NCBI GenBank assembly: GCA_028276365.1
Contig: JAPYWL010000006.1
Span: 1 to 55,355, forward strand
Direction: 5' to 3'
Length of the DNA: 55,355 nucleotides
Origin: Deltaproteobacteria bacterium
GTDB taxonomy: Bacteria; DRYD01
The notes below the pieces were generated by a model, which was not told the DNA's origin, made no database searches, and saw nothing but the letters and a program-made list of their open reading frames with translations. Position numbers and translations under genes: made by a program. Every line of letters begins with the position of its first letter. The stretch's first letter is position 1. Positions 10,129 through 18,784 of the stretch are shown piece after piece.

Positions 10129-10215
10129 AAATTGAAATACTATTTTAGGGGTGTATAAAAATTTGATTTTAGGGTATATATATAAATGGACAGAAAGGAA
10201 GGAGGTGTATAGAAA

Positions 10216-10524
10216 ATGGCAACTCAAACATTAAAATTAAGAATGTTAGAAGATAGAGTATTAGTAAAACCAATGCTTCAAGAGGATAAAACAGAAAGTG
10301 GGATATATTTACCAGATAGTGCTAAGGAAAGACCCCAAAAGGGAGAAGTAGTAGAAGTAGGTCCAGGTAAATTATTGGATAATGGACAAAGAGTAGAGTT
10401 AACTGTTAAAAAGGGAGATAAGGTATTATTTGGTAAGTACGCAGGTACTGAAGTAAAATTTAAAGGTGAAGAATATATTATCTTAAGAGAATCTGAAATA
10501 TTAGCAATTATTGAAAGTGAATAA
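10216..10524 (+). CDS. groES: Co-chaperonin GroES
   Basis: [12 protein letters not shown]...[25 protein letters not shown]...[33 protein letters not shown]; strong SD ggaaggaggtg. Confidence 0.97.
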   Translation: MATQTLKLRMLEDRVLVKPMLQEDKTESGIYLPDSAKERPQKGEVVEVGPGKLLDNGQRVELTVKKGDKVLFGKYAGTEVKFKGEEYIILRESEILAIIESE

Positions 10525-10561
10525 AAAATAAATTATAAGATAGGAGGAGGTGTTAAACTTT

Positions 10562-12214
10562 ATGGCAGGTAAAATGATATTATTTGATACAGAAGCAAGA
10601 CAAGCTTTAGAAAGAGGAATAAAATATGTATATGATGCTGTAAGAGTTACTTTAGGGCCAAAAGGTAGAAATGTAGTTTTAGAAAAGAAATTTGGGAGTC
10701 CATTGATTACAAATGACGGTGTAACTGTTGCAAAAGAAATAGAATTAGCAGATCCAGCAGAAAACATGGGAGCACAATTATTAAAAGAAGTAGCTTCTAA
10801 AACTAATGATATAGCAGGAGATGGGACTACAACTGCTGTAGTTTTAGGTTATAATATTGTTAAAGAAGGATTAAAAGCAATAGCAAGTGGTGCTAATCCT
10901 ATTTATCTTAAAAGAGGAATAGATAAAGCTAAGGAAGTAATTATTGAAGAATTAAAGAAACAAGCAAAAGAAGTGGATTTTGAAGGGAAAACTAAGTCAG
11001 AAATAGATGATTTAGAAAGGGTTGCTACAATAGCTGCTAATAACGACGAAGAAATTGGTAAAATGATAGCTAAAGCTATTAGAATGGTTGGTAAAACGGG
11101 AGTAATTACCATTGAAGAATCTAAATCTTCTCAAACTACTTTAGAGCATGTTGAAGGAATGCAATTTGATAGAGGTTATATTTCTCCATATTTCGTTACT
11201 GATTCTGAAAGAATGGAAACAATATTAGAAAATCCATATATATTAATAACAGAAAAGAAAATAGCTGCAGTTAATGATATAATTGGAATATTGGAAGTAG
11301 TAGTAAGAGAAGGAAAACCTTTATTAATAATTGCAGAAGAAGTAGAAGGTGAAGCTTTAGCTACTTTAGTTGTTAATAAATTAAGAGGGGTTTTAAATGT
11401 ATGTGCTGTTAAAGCTCCTGGGTTTGGTGATAGAAGAAAAGAAATGCTAAAAGATATAGCTATATTAACTGGTGGAGAAGTTATTAATGATGAATTAGGT
11501 ATAAAATTAGAAAACATTAGATCTTTAGAATATTTAGGTAAAGCTGAAAAAGTAAAAGTTACTAAAGAAAATACTACTATAATTGGTGGAAAAGGGGATA
11601 CTACCAAAATAAATGCTAGAATTGAACAAATAAGAAAACAAATAAAAGAAACTGAAAGTGAATTTGATAGAGAAAAACTACAAGAAAGATTAGCAAAATT
11701 AACTGGCGGGGTAGCTGTTATAAAAGTAGGTGCTCCTACTGAAACTGAGTTAAAAGAAAAGAAATTAAGAATGGAAGATTCTTTAAATGCTACTAAAGCA
11801 GCAGTTGAAGAAGGAATTATTCCCGGTGGCGGAACTGCTTTAATTAGATGTATTCCTGCTTTAGAAAAATTAGAAAAAGAATATACTGGAGATATGGCTT
11901 TAGGTATTAGAGTTGTTAGAAATAGCTTAGATAAACCATTAAGACAGATAGCAGAAAACGCAGGATTTGATCCTGGATCTATAGTTGAAGAAGTTAAGAG
12001 ATCTAATGAAACTCATGGTTTTGATGCTGTTAACGGTAAAATAGTTGATATGTTTAAATCTGGTATAATTGACCCATTAAAAGTTACAAGAAGTGCTTTA
12101 GAAAATGCTTGCTCAGTAGCTGGTATGGTATTAACTACTGAGACATTAGTTGCAGAAATCCCAGAAAAAGAAAAAGATAAAGGACAAAGCTATCCACCAA
12201 TGCCTGAATACTAA
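10562..12214 (+). CDS. groEL: Chaperonin GroEL
   Basis: [46 protein letters not shown]...; SD aggaggaggtg favours ATG 10562 over the GTG at 10550 used in the ORF track. Confidence 0.98.
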   Translation: MAGKMILFDTEARQALERGIKYVYDAVRVTLGPKGRNVVLEKKFGSPLITNDGVTVAKEIELADPAENMGAQLLKEVASKTNDIAGDGTTTAVVLGYNIVKEGLKAIASGANPIYLKRGIDKAKEVIIEELKKQAKEVDFEGKTKSEIDDLERVATIAANNDEEIGKMIAKAIRMVGKTGVITIEESKSSQTTLEHVEGMQFDRGYISPYFVTDSERMETILENPYILITEKKIAAVNDIIGILEVVVREGKPLLIIAEEVEGEALATLVVNKLRGVLNVCAVKAPGFGDRRKEMLKDIAILTGGEVINDELGIKLENIRSLEYLGKAEKVKVTKENTTIIGGKGDTTKINARIEQIRKQIKETESEFDREKLQERLAKLTGGVAVIKVGAPTETELKEKKLRMEDSLNATKAAVEEGIIPGGGTALIRCIPALEKLEKEYTGDMALGIRVVRNSLDKPLRQIAENAGFDPGSIVEEVKRSNETHGFDAVNGKIVDMFKSGIIDPLKVTRSALENACSVAGMVLTTETLVAEIPEKEKDKGQSYPPMPEY

Positions 12215-12248
12215 TTTTAAAAAAAAATAAAGTAAAGTAAAAAACTAA

Positions 12249-12280
12249 GGGGAGGGAAATTTTTCCCTCCCTTTTTTATT
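12249..12280 (+). terminator. Rho-independent terminator downstream of groEL
   Basis: gggagggaaatttttccctcccttttttatttt: GC-rich hairpin followed by a T-run. Confidence 0.85.
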
Positions 12281-12312
12281 TTATTTATTTTTATATTATT
12301 TTTTAATTTATA

Positions 12313-12828
12313 CTATAGAACTCCTGGTAATCCAAAACTACCACTAAGTTGAGTAAAATTAAAATTAAAATTAAACTGATTGAATTGATTGTTTTGTTGA
12401 TTTTGTTGTTGTAATAGCATCATTAATAAAATTATCAATAACATTATGATTAATTGGTTATTAATTGAGTTAGGATTATTTTGATAGTATTGATTTCCAA
12501 ATGGTGACATACCTGGGCTCATACCGCCTAATGGATTCATACCGCCCATGGGTAATGAAAATGGAGACACTGGATTTTGTCCGCCTAATGCTCCACCTAA
12601 TATTCCTCCTAATAACCCGCCTAATATTCCACCTAATATTCCTCCTAATATTCCCCCTAGTAAGCCGTTAAGCATATTGTTCATTGGATTTATGTTAGCT
12701 ATATCTCCAAAACCTTGTCCTATACCAAAACCAGTACCTATTCCAAAGCCTCCACCTATACCAAAACCAGTACCTATTCCAAAACCTTGTCCTATAATTC
12801 CTCCAAACCCTCCTAGTTGATTTATCAT
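12313..12828 (-). CDS. Glycine-rich low-complexity protein with GFGIGx and GGIL (glycine-zipper) tandem repeats and a hydrophobic, Q/N-rich C-terminus
   Basis: MINQLGGFGGIIGQGFGIGTGFGIGGGFGIGTGFGIGQGF...LGGILGGILGGILGGLLGGILGGALGG...LIIMLLIILLMMLLQQQNQQNNQFNQFNFNFNF; SD aaaggaggtg. Confidence 0.85.
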   Translation of the reverse strand: MINQLGGFGGIIGQGFGIGTGFGIGGGFGIGTGFGIGQGFGDIANINPMNNMLNGLLGGILGGILGGILGGLLGGILGGALGGQNPVSPFSLPMGGMNPLGGMSPGMSPFGNQYYQNNPNSINNQLIIMLLIILLMMLLQQQNQQNNQFNQFNFNFNFTQLSGSFGLPGVL

Positions 12829-12892
12829 TTTTATTCACCTCCTTTTTATATTTATAAATATAATTTTTTTTGTTTTTGTTTTTATTTTATTT

Positions 12893-12927
12893 TGTAAAAA
12901 TAATTAAAAAAATGTTAAAATTGTAAA
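12893..12927 (-). promoter_or_regulatory. Four-half-site element (minus strand): TTTACA-N3-TTAACA-N5-TTAATT-N3-TTTACA
   Basis: Minus strand TTTACAATTTTAACATTTTTTTAATTATTTTTACA, 65 bp upstream of the 12828 start codon. Same length and spacing as the element at 20288-20322. Confidence 0.5.
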
Positions 12928-13133
12928 AATTATGTATTTACTACTTGATTAAATGAATAGAGAAAAAGTTAAAGGCTTATTTATTAGCGATAAATTTAAA
13001 AAATATCTTTACACTAGAGTTTTCTTAAGAGTTTTTCTATATCTTAAGATTATTGTAATTGTGTGATTTTAATAAAAAATACTAATTAGTGTTTTGTTTT
13101 AGAGTATAATAGTTCTTATCTACTTTACTTTCC

Positions 13134-13387
13134 TTATGATTGTTTTTTAACTACTTTTAGTGATAAAGAAACTATTTTATTGTTTATATAGATTCCTGGG
13201 ATATAAGCTATACCTTCTAGTTTTAACCTAACGTATGCGTCAAGCGGGAGATTATAAATCTCACCATCTTCGGTAATAAATTTTACTGAACACAATCCGG
13301 ATAAAGATTTTCATATTGGGCAGGAATACAACCCTTAATTATTCTATACTCTTGAAATGGTTTATTTATTATCATTTCTATATGCAT
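13134..13387 (-). pseudogene. Frameshifted small gene of unknown function
   Basis: Minus strand: MHIEMIINKPFQEYRIIKGCIPAQYENLYPD then a frame change, then CSVKFITEDGEIYNLPLDAYVRLKLEGIAYIPGIYINNKIVSLSLKVVKKQS*. The halves join with one extra nucleotide near 13286-13296. Confidence 0.55.
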
Positions 13388-13482
13388 TTTTATTTTCTTC
13401 AATTGCTTAATTTATTTTTTAAGGCTTTGGATAGTTTAGTGTAACTCATATTTGGGAAATTATTTTATTACTTAGCTTTTGA

Positions 13483-13749
13483 TTAAGATAAATTTTTTTC
13501 AATTAATGAGGCTAGCTGGATATCTTTATCAGTTATGGAATTAGAGGAATGAGTAAAAAGCTTTATAATGATTTTTTTATAATAGATTTCTAAGTCAGGA
13601 TGATGATTAAGTTTTTCAGCTAAAAACGCAATCAAGTTAAATACTAAAACTACCTCTTTAAAATTATTTAAATTTATTTCCCTATAGAGTTTGTTATCTA
13701 TAATTTTCCATTGATTATTTTCATTTAAAAATTTTTCTAAACTACTCAT
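13483..13749 (-). CDS. phhB: Pterin-4a-carbinolamine dehydratase family
   Basis: WKIIDNKLYREINLNNFKEVVLVFNLIAFLAEKLNHHPDLEIYYKKIIIKLFTHSSNSITDKDIQLASLIE: typical (H)HHPD...THxxxxxTxxDxxLA pattern. Confidence 0.9.
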   Translation of the reverse strand: MSSLEKFLNENNQWKIIDNKLYREINLNNFKEVVLVFNLIAFLAEKLNHHPDLEIYYKKIIIKLFTHSSNSITDKDIQLASLIEKNLS

Positions 13750-13781
13750 TTTATACCTCCTTTATATATTTACCTCTTTTT

Positions 13782-14918
13782 TTATATATTAAAGATTTCA
13801 TTAATAGTATTGGCAACGTATTCAACATCATTTAATGAAATATAATGATACATAGGCAAGCTTAAAACTTTAGTAGCTAAATCTTCTGAATTGGTTAATG
13901 GATAATATACTTTGTAATTGTTTTTATTTAAATAAACAGGTAATTTATGTAAAGGATAAGGATAGTATATATTTGTTTCTATTCCTTTATTTTCTAGTTC
14001 TTTTTTTAGGTTATCTCTGCTAATAGGAGAATTATTTTTTATTAAAATAGTATATTGGTGATAAACATGATGAAAATTATTATTTTCTGGCTTGGGTGTA
14101 ATTATGTAGGGATTTTTAGAAAGTATTCCATTATATAAATTAGCTGCTTTAATTCTATGATTATTAAATTTTTCAATATATTTTAATTTAACTTTAAGGA
14201 TAGCTGCTTGGATTTCGTCCATCCTTGAATTATATCCAAATTCCTCATGATAATACTTTTTAATGCTACCATGTACTTTTAACATTTTACACTTTTGAGC
14301 TAATTCTTTGTTATTGGTTATAATAAATCCTGCATCTCCGTAAGCTCCTAAATTCTTGGTAGGAAAGCAAGAAAAAGCACCCAAATCTCCAAAGGTGCCA
14401 ACCAATTTATTATTGTATTTAGCACCAAAGGCTTGTGCTACATCTTCTACTACTTTTAAATTATATCTCTTAGCTATTTCCATAACTTTTTCCATATTAA
14501 CAGGTAATCCAAATAAATGAACTGGTATTATAGCTTTTGTTTTTTCAGTAATAGATTTTTCTATTAAATTAACATTTATATTAAAATTTTCATCTATATC
14601 AACAAAAACGGGTATAGCACCTATGTTGTTAATAACTTCAGCAGTAGCAAAAAAAGTAAATGGGGTGGTTATAACTTCATCTCCCTCTTTTATACCTAAG
14701 GATTTTAAAGAAATCAATAAAGCGTCAGTACCTGAATTAACAGTTATAGCATGCTTTACATTAAAGTAATTAGCTAAATTTTCTTCCAATTCTTGGACAT
14801 TTTTTCCCATTATAAATGTTCCTGATTTTAGTACTTTTTTAATTTCTTCTAAAATTTCTTCCCCGATATCTTCAAATTCTGATTTCAAATCGAATAACTT
14901 TATTTTTTGTATTTTCAT
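13782..14918 (-). CDS. DegT/DnrJ/EryC1 family PLP-dependent sugar aminotransferase
   Basis: GTFIMGKNVQELEENLANYFNVKHAITVNSGTDALLISLKSLGI; FSCFPTKNLGAYGDAGFI (PLP Lys); HVYHQYTI. Confidence 0.94.
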   Translation of the reverse strand: MKIQKIKLFDLKSEFEDIGEEILEEIKKVLKSGTFIMGKNVQELEENLANYFNVKHAITVNSGTDALLISLKSLGIKEGDEVITTPFTFFATAEVINNIGAIPVFVDIDENFNINVNLIEKSITEKTKAIIPVHLFGLPVNMEKVMEIAKRYNLKVVEDVAQAFGAKYNNKLVGTFGDLGAFSCFPTKNLGAYGDAGFIITNNKELAQKCKMLKVHGSIKKYYHEEFGYNSRMDEIQAAILKVKLKYIEKFNNHRIKAANLYNGILSKNPYIITPKPENNNFHHVYHQYTILIKNNSPISRDNLKKELENKGIETNIYYPYPLHKLPVYLNKNNYKVYYPLTNSEDLATKVLSLPMYHYISLNDVEYVANTINEIFNI

Positions 14919-15023
14919 AACAACCCCCTTAAATTTTTTTATTTTTATTACTTAGTAAAACTTAATAATTATATTTTCTTTTCTATATTATAAAATTCTA
15001 TAATATATATTAAATTTCTTTTT

Positions 15024-15040
15024 TTAACACTTTTTTTACA
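15024..15040 (+). promoter_or_regulatory. TTAACA-N5-TTTACA direct repeat
   Basis: ttaacactttttttaca, half-sites 11 bp apart, upstream of the repeat protein at 15111. Confidence 0.4.
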
Positions 15041-15110
15041 TAAAAAATTGCTAATTGAGTTTTCAAAAGATAATACAAAATAAAACAAAAAAAAAAGGAG
15101 GGGATTAAAA

Positions 15111-15518
15111 ATGATAAACTTAACAAAAATAACTAAAAAAATATTAATAAATATTTCTATTTTATTAATAATAAACGTGTTAGGAATAATTAATGAGTCA
15201 TATGCTGTAAATGTAAGTCCTGTATATGTAAGTCCAGTATATGTTAATAGAGTGTATGTGAATCCTGTTTATGTAAGTCCGATTTATGTTAATCCTGTAT
15301 ATGTTAATAGAGTATATGTAAGCCCTACTTATGTCCCTCAAGTAATGATAAATAGAACTTATGTAAATACTAATTATGTATCTCCTGTTTATGTAAATCC
15401 TACTTATGTTAATAAAGTCTATGTTAATGAATATAATCCTTATAAAATTCTAAATGCATCTTATAAAAATATAAGAGTATCTTATTTTGATTATAATAAA
15501 CAAGATTTTAGTAATTAA
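15111..15518 (+). CDS. Secreted pentapeptide-repeat (xYVxx)n protein
   Basis: N-terminal signal-peptide-like segment KKILINISILLIINVLGIINESYA, then VYVSPVYVNRVYVNPVYVSPIYVNPVYVNRVYVSPTYVPQ...TYVNTNYVSPVYVNPTYVNKVYVNE; SD aaaggaggg. Confidence 0.85.
   Translation: MINLTKITKKILINISILLIINVLGIINESYAVNVSPVYVSPVYVNRVYVNPVYVSPIYVNPVYVNRVYVSPTYVPQVMINRTYVNTNYVSPVYVNPTYVNKVYVNEYNPYKILNASYKNIRVSYFDYNKQDFSN
15211..15435 (+). repeat. 15-bp tandem repeat encoding xYVxx
   Basis: Recurring gtatatgtaagtcct / gtttatgtaaatcct units (boundaries approximate). Confidence 0.75.
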
Positions 15519-15552
15519 TTTAAATTATTAAATTATAAACAAAGGAGGAAAA

Positions 15553-16473
15553 ATGAAAATGTTTGAAATCAAAAATATAGGATTAAAAAAGACGGATTTT
15601 TTTAATAAAACTAAAAATATAGAAATTGATAAAAACCAAATTAAAAATAATTTAGAGATATTAAGTAGTGATGAATTTGATGGAAGATTAGTACTAACAG
15701 AGGGTAATGAGAAAGCTCAACAATTTTTAGTTGATAAATTTAAGGAATACAATTTAAAATCTTTTAATAATGATTCATATTTACAGGAGTTTAAATATAA
15801 TAATTCAAAAGTAAATAATGTGATAGGGGTAGTAGAGGGTACTGATCCTGAGTTAAAGAAGGAAGTAGTAGTAATAGGTGCTCATTTTGATCATGTGGGG
15901 GAGGGGTGGTTTTGTTGGAGAGTACCTGGAACTAATGATAAAATATGTAATGGAGCAGATGATAATGCTAGTGGAACTGTATCAATGCTTGAGTTAGCAA
16001 GATTATTTTCAAAATATCCTACTAAAAGGACTATAATTTTTGTAGGATTTAATGCTGAAGAAATGGGACTAATTGGATCTAAAGATTTAGCTAATAAATT
16101 AAAAGAATTATTACCAAATTACAATGTTAAATATATGATAAATATGGATATGGTGGGTAGGAATGGAGACAAGCCATTAACTGCTGCTTATGGTTCTCTA
16201 AATCCTAAAGAAGAAACAATATTAAAACAAACCTTAGAAACTTTAAATTCTAATAAAGATTTTGATATAGTAAATGGTAAAAATTTTAAATATTTTCCAT
16301 ATTCTGATCATTATCCATTTTATAAATCAGGAATTCCTGTTATAATGTTTTCTTCTTTATTACATGAAGATTACCATAAGGTAACAGATGAAGTAAATAA
16401 AATAGATTACAAAGCATTATTTAAGAGAATTGAAGCAGTATATAATGTAGTAAATAAATTAGCTAATTCTTAA
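15553..16473 (+). CDS. M28-family zinc aminopeptidase, no evident signal peptide
   Basis: GAHFDHVGEG, NGADDNASGTVSMLELARLF, FVGFNAEEMGLIGSKDLA, INMDMVGRN, SDHYPFYKSGIPVIMF; SD aaaggagg. Confidence 0.93.
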   Translation: MKMFEIKNIGLKKTDFFNKTKNIEIDKNQIKNNLEILSSDEFDGRLVLTEGNEKAQQFLVDKFKEYNLKSFNNDSYLQEFKYNNSKVNNVIGVVEGTDPELKKEVVVIGAHFDHVGEGWFCWRVPGTNDKICNGADDNASGTVSMLELARLFSKYPTKRTIIFVGFNAEEMGLIGSKDLANKLKELLPNYNVKYMINMDMVGRNGDKPLTAAYGSLNPKEETILKQTLETLNSNKDFDIVNGKNFKYFPYSDHYPFYKSGIPVIMFSSLLHEDYHKVTDEVNKIDYKALFKRIEAVYNVVNKLANS

Positions 16474-16589
16474 ATTAATTAAAATGAAGGATTCAAAGTA
16501 GGATTTTAATTTTTTTAAATGTAAAATATATGTAGGATGATATAAAAAACTGAAATAAAGTAATGAGGAATAAGTAAGGGGGGAGCAGG

Positions 16590-18665
16590 ATGTCAGATCC
16601 GATTTATTTAAACATCTTATGGCATCAACATCAACCACTTTATAAAGATCCTATAAAAGATACTTACACTGCTCCGTGGGTTAGATTACATTCTACTAAA
16701 GATTATTATGATATGGCTGCTATTTTACTTAATTTCCCTAAGGTAAAATTAACTATAAATTTAACTCCTTCTTTATTAATCCAATTACAAGATTATATTG
16801 ATAAGATGAAGGACTATGCTGATGAAAAAAGTGCTCATTATTTAGATGAAAAATACTTCCCATATGGGAAATTAGATAAAGCCTTAGATCTTCTTTTTAA
16901 ACCTGTAGATAAATGGACTAATGAAGATAAAGAATATGCTAAGAAAAGATTTTTTGATGCACATTATGATTCACAAATAGCTAAATATCCAGCTTATAAA
17001 AAACTATACGATAAAGTTAAAAATAATGAAGAATTAACTAATCAGGATTATCTAAATTTAAAGGTTTGGTTTAATTTAGTTTGGTTTGATTATGATTTTC
17101 TTACTAAGGAAGTGGAATTAATTGGCCAAGATGAAAACAATAACATAATAAAGGATAAAGTAACTAAGATAAAAGATATTTATTTAAAAGGGATTCAAGG
17201 TAAAAACTTTACTGAACAAGATGCAAAAGATATAATATTAGAAACTTATAAAATAATGAAATTTGTGATACCAATTCACAGGTATTTACAAAATAAGGGG
17301 CAAATAGAAATAACTACTACTCCATTTTATCACCCTATTTTACCATTAATAGATGATACTAATGTAGCTAAAGAATCTAATCCAAATGATAAATTACCCA
17401 ATCAATTTAAATACCCTGAAGATGCAGATATTCAAGTAAAATTAGCTGCTGAATATTATAAGAAGCTTTTTGGAAAATATCCAGTGGGTATGTGGCCTGG
17501 TGAAGGAGCAGTTAGTGAAAGTGTTATTAAACATTTTGTTAAAAATGGAGTTAAATGGATTGCTACGGGTAATGAAGTAGTAATGAAATCAGGGCATGCT
17601 TATGATGTTTTAATGCCATATAGAGTAGATGTTGATAGTGAATTCTTAGATAATTTAAATAATGATGCTTTAACAGTTGTTCCTAGATCTTTACATGATA
17701 AGATAGGCTGGGATTATGGATATTATAGGGGTAAGGCAGATGGTATAGATGCTGCTAAGGATTATATTAATTTTGTTAAATCTTTAAAACATGTAGAAGC
17801 TGCTAAAAATGAGCCTATTTTTATTACTAATACTTGTGATGGGGAAAATGTATGGACTTATTATAAAAATGATGGCAAAGATTTCTTATTAGCTTTATAC
17901 GATCTTCTTCAAAAAGATAATCAAATAATTACTATGACACCTAAAGAATTTATAACCCAAATAAAACCAGTAGATAAACAATGGGAATTAGAACCTTTAG
18001 CTACTGGTAGCTGGGTTAATGGAGATTTATCTACCTGGATAGGTGAGGACTCTGAAAATAAAGCTTGGAATATGTTAAATAAATTAAGACAAGAATTTAT
18101 TAAAATTCCATTGCTAAATGAAATAATTCAACTAAAGGAACCTCAAAAAATAGATAGAACAAAATATTACCTTTATAAGGCATGGCATACTTTATTTGCT
18201 GCTGAAGGTTCGGATTGGTTTTGGTGGTATGGAAATGATTGGGATAGTGGTAATGATCAATATTTTGCAAGATTACATAGAGAATTAATGGTTAATGCTC
18301 TAAAATATTTATTAAAAGCTGGATACCAAGTTGAATTCCCTTCTTTAATATTTGAACCATTAGATCAGGATAATTCTTATTTACCTCCTACTATGTGTAT
18401 TTATAATATTCAAGATACCAAATTAAATATAAAAATAATAAATCCACTTAATCAAAAAATAGACTTAAGTAATTTTATTATAAATATAATTGATTTAAAT
18501 GGAAAAATAATATTTACTGAAAAATTATCTAATTTAAAACAAATAGAAAATGGTGATCTTGTATTTGATTTTTCTAATTTAGGTTTAAAGGATTCTGAAT
18601 TAAACATAAATATAGTAAACTCTCAAACCCAAGAAATAGTGGATAAAGATTATATAATTAAATAA
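16590..18665 (+). CDS. Glycoside hydrolase family 57 (alpha-amylase/glucanotransferase-type), no signal peptide
   Basis: YLNILWHQHQPLYKDP, GMWPGEGAVSESVIKHF (nucleophile region), WKLNALKYLL-type C-terminal region WHTLFAAEGSDWFWWYGNDW. Confidence 0.93.
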   Translation: MSDPIYLNILWHQHQPLYKDPIKDTYTAPWVRLHSTKDYYDMAAILLNFPKVKLTINLTPSLLIQLQDYIDKMKDYADEKSAHYLDEKYFPYGKLDKALDLLFKPVDKWTNEDKEYAKKRFFDAHYDSQIAKYPAYKKLYDKVKNNEELTNQDYLNLKVWFNLVWFDYDFLTKEVELIGQDENNNIIKDKVTKIKDIYLKGIQGKNFTEQDAKDIILETYKIMKFVIPIHRYLQNKGQIEITTTPFYHPILPLIDDTNVAKESNPNDKLPNQFKYPEDADIQVKLAAEYYKKLFGKYPVGMWPGEGAVSESVIKHFVKNGVKWIATGNEVVMKSGHAYDVLMPYRVDVDSEFLDNLNNDALTVVPRSLHDKIGWDYGYYRGKADGIDAAKDYINFVKSLKHVEAAKNEPIFITNTCDGENVWTYYKNDGKDFLLALYDLLQKDNQIITMTPKEFITQIKPVDKQWELEPLATGSWVNGDLSTWIGEDSENKAWNMLNKLRQEFIKIPLLNEIIQLKEPQKIDRTKYYLYKAWHTLFAAEGSDWFWWYGNDWDSGNDQYFARLHRELMVNALKYLLKAGYQVEFPSLIFEPLDQDNSYLPPTMCIYNIQDTKLNIKIINPLNQKIDLSNFIINIIDLNGKIIFTEKLSNLKQIENGDLVFDFSNLGLKDSELNINIVNSQTQEIVDKDYIIK

Positions 18666-18676
18666 AAAAATAAAAA

Positions 18677-18693
18677 TGTAAAAAATATGTTAA
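18677..18693 (-). promoter_or_regulatory. TTAACA-N5-TTTACA direct repeat (minus-strand orientation)
   Basis: Plus-strand tgtaaaaaatatgttaa, half-sites 11 bp apart, between GH57 and the 18785 gene. Confidence 0.35.
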
Positions 18694-18784
18694 AAAAGCT
18701 AAATTTAGTTTTAATTTTTTAATAATTGATTATATAATTACTAAGAGTACCTTTAGGAAAAATATTAAAAGAGGGGGTGCTATT

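Noticed and set aside
10140-10215. CIRCE (HrcA) operator upstream of groES
   Set aside because: Looked for TTAGCACTC-N9-GAGTGCTAA; not present. Only the TTWACA-type pair at 10112-10128 is nearby.
10501-11607. Minus-strand ORFs inside groEL (10501-10767, 10903-11112, 11176-11607)
   Set aside because: Antisense to an unambiguous groEL; no SD or recognisable product.
12548-12820. Plus-strand 90-aa Pro-rich ORF
   Set aside because: Antisense reflection of the Gly-rich repeats of the 12313-12828 gene.
16520-16536. tgtaaaatatatgtagg as a further TTWACA-N5-TTWACA site upstream of GH57
   Set aside because: Only one half-site matches well and orientation is opposite to the gene; listed as weak support and not as a feature.
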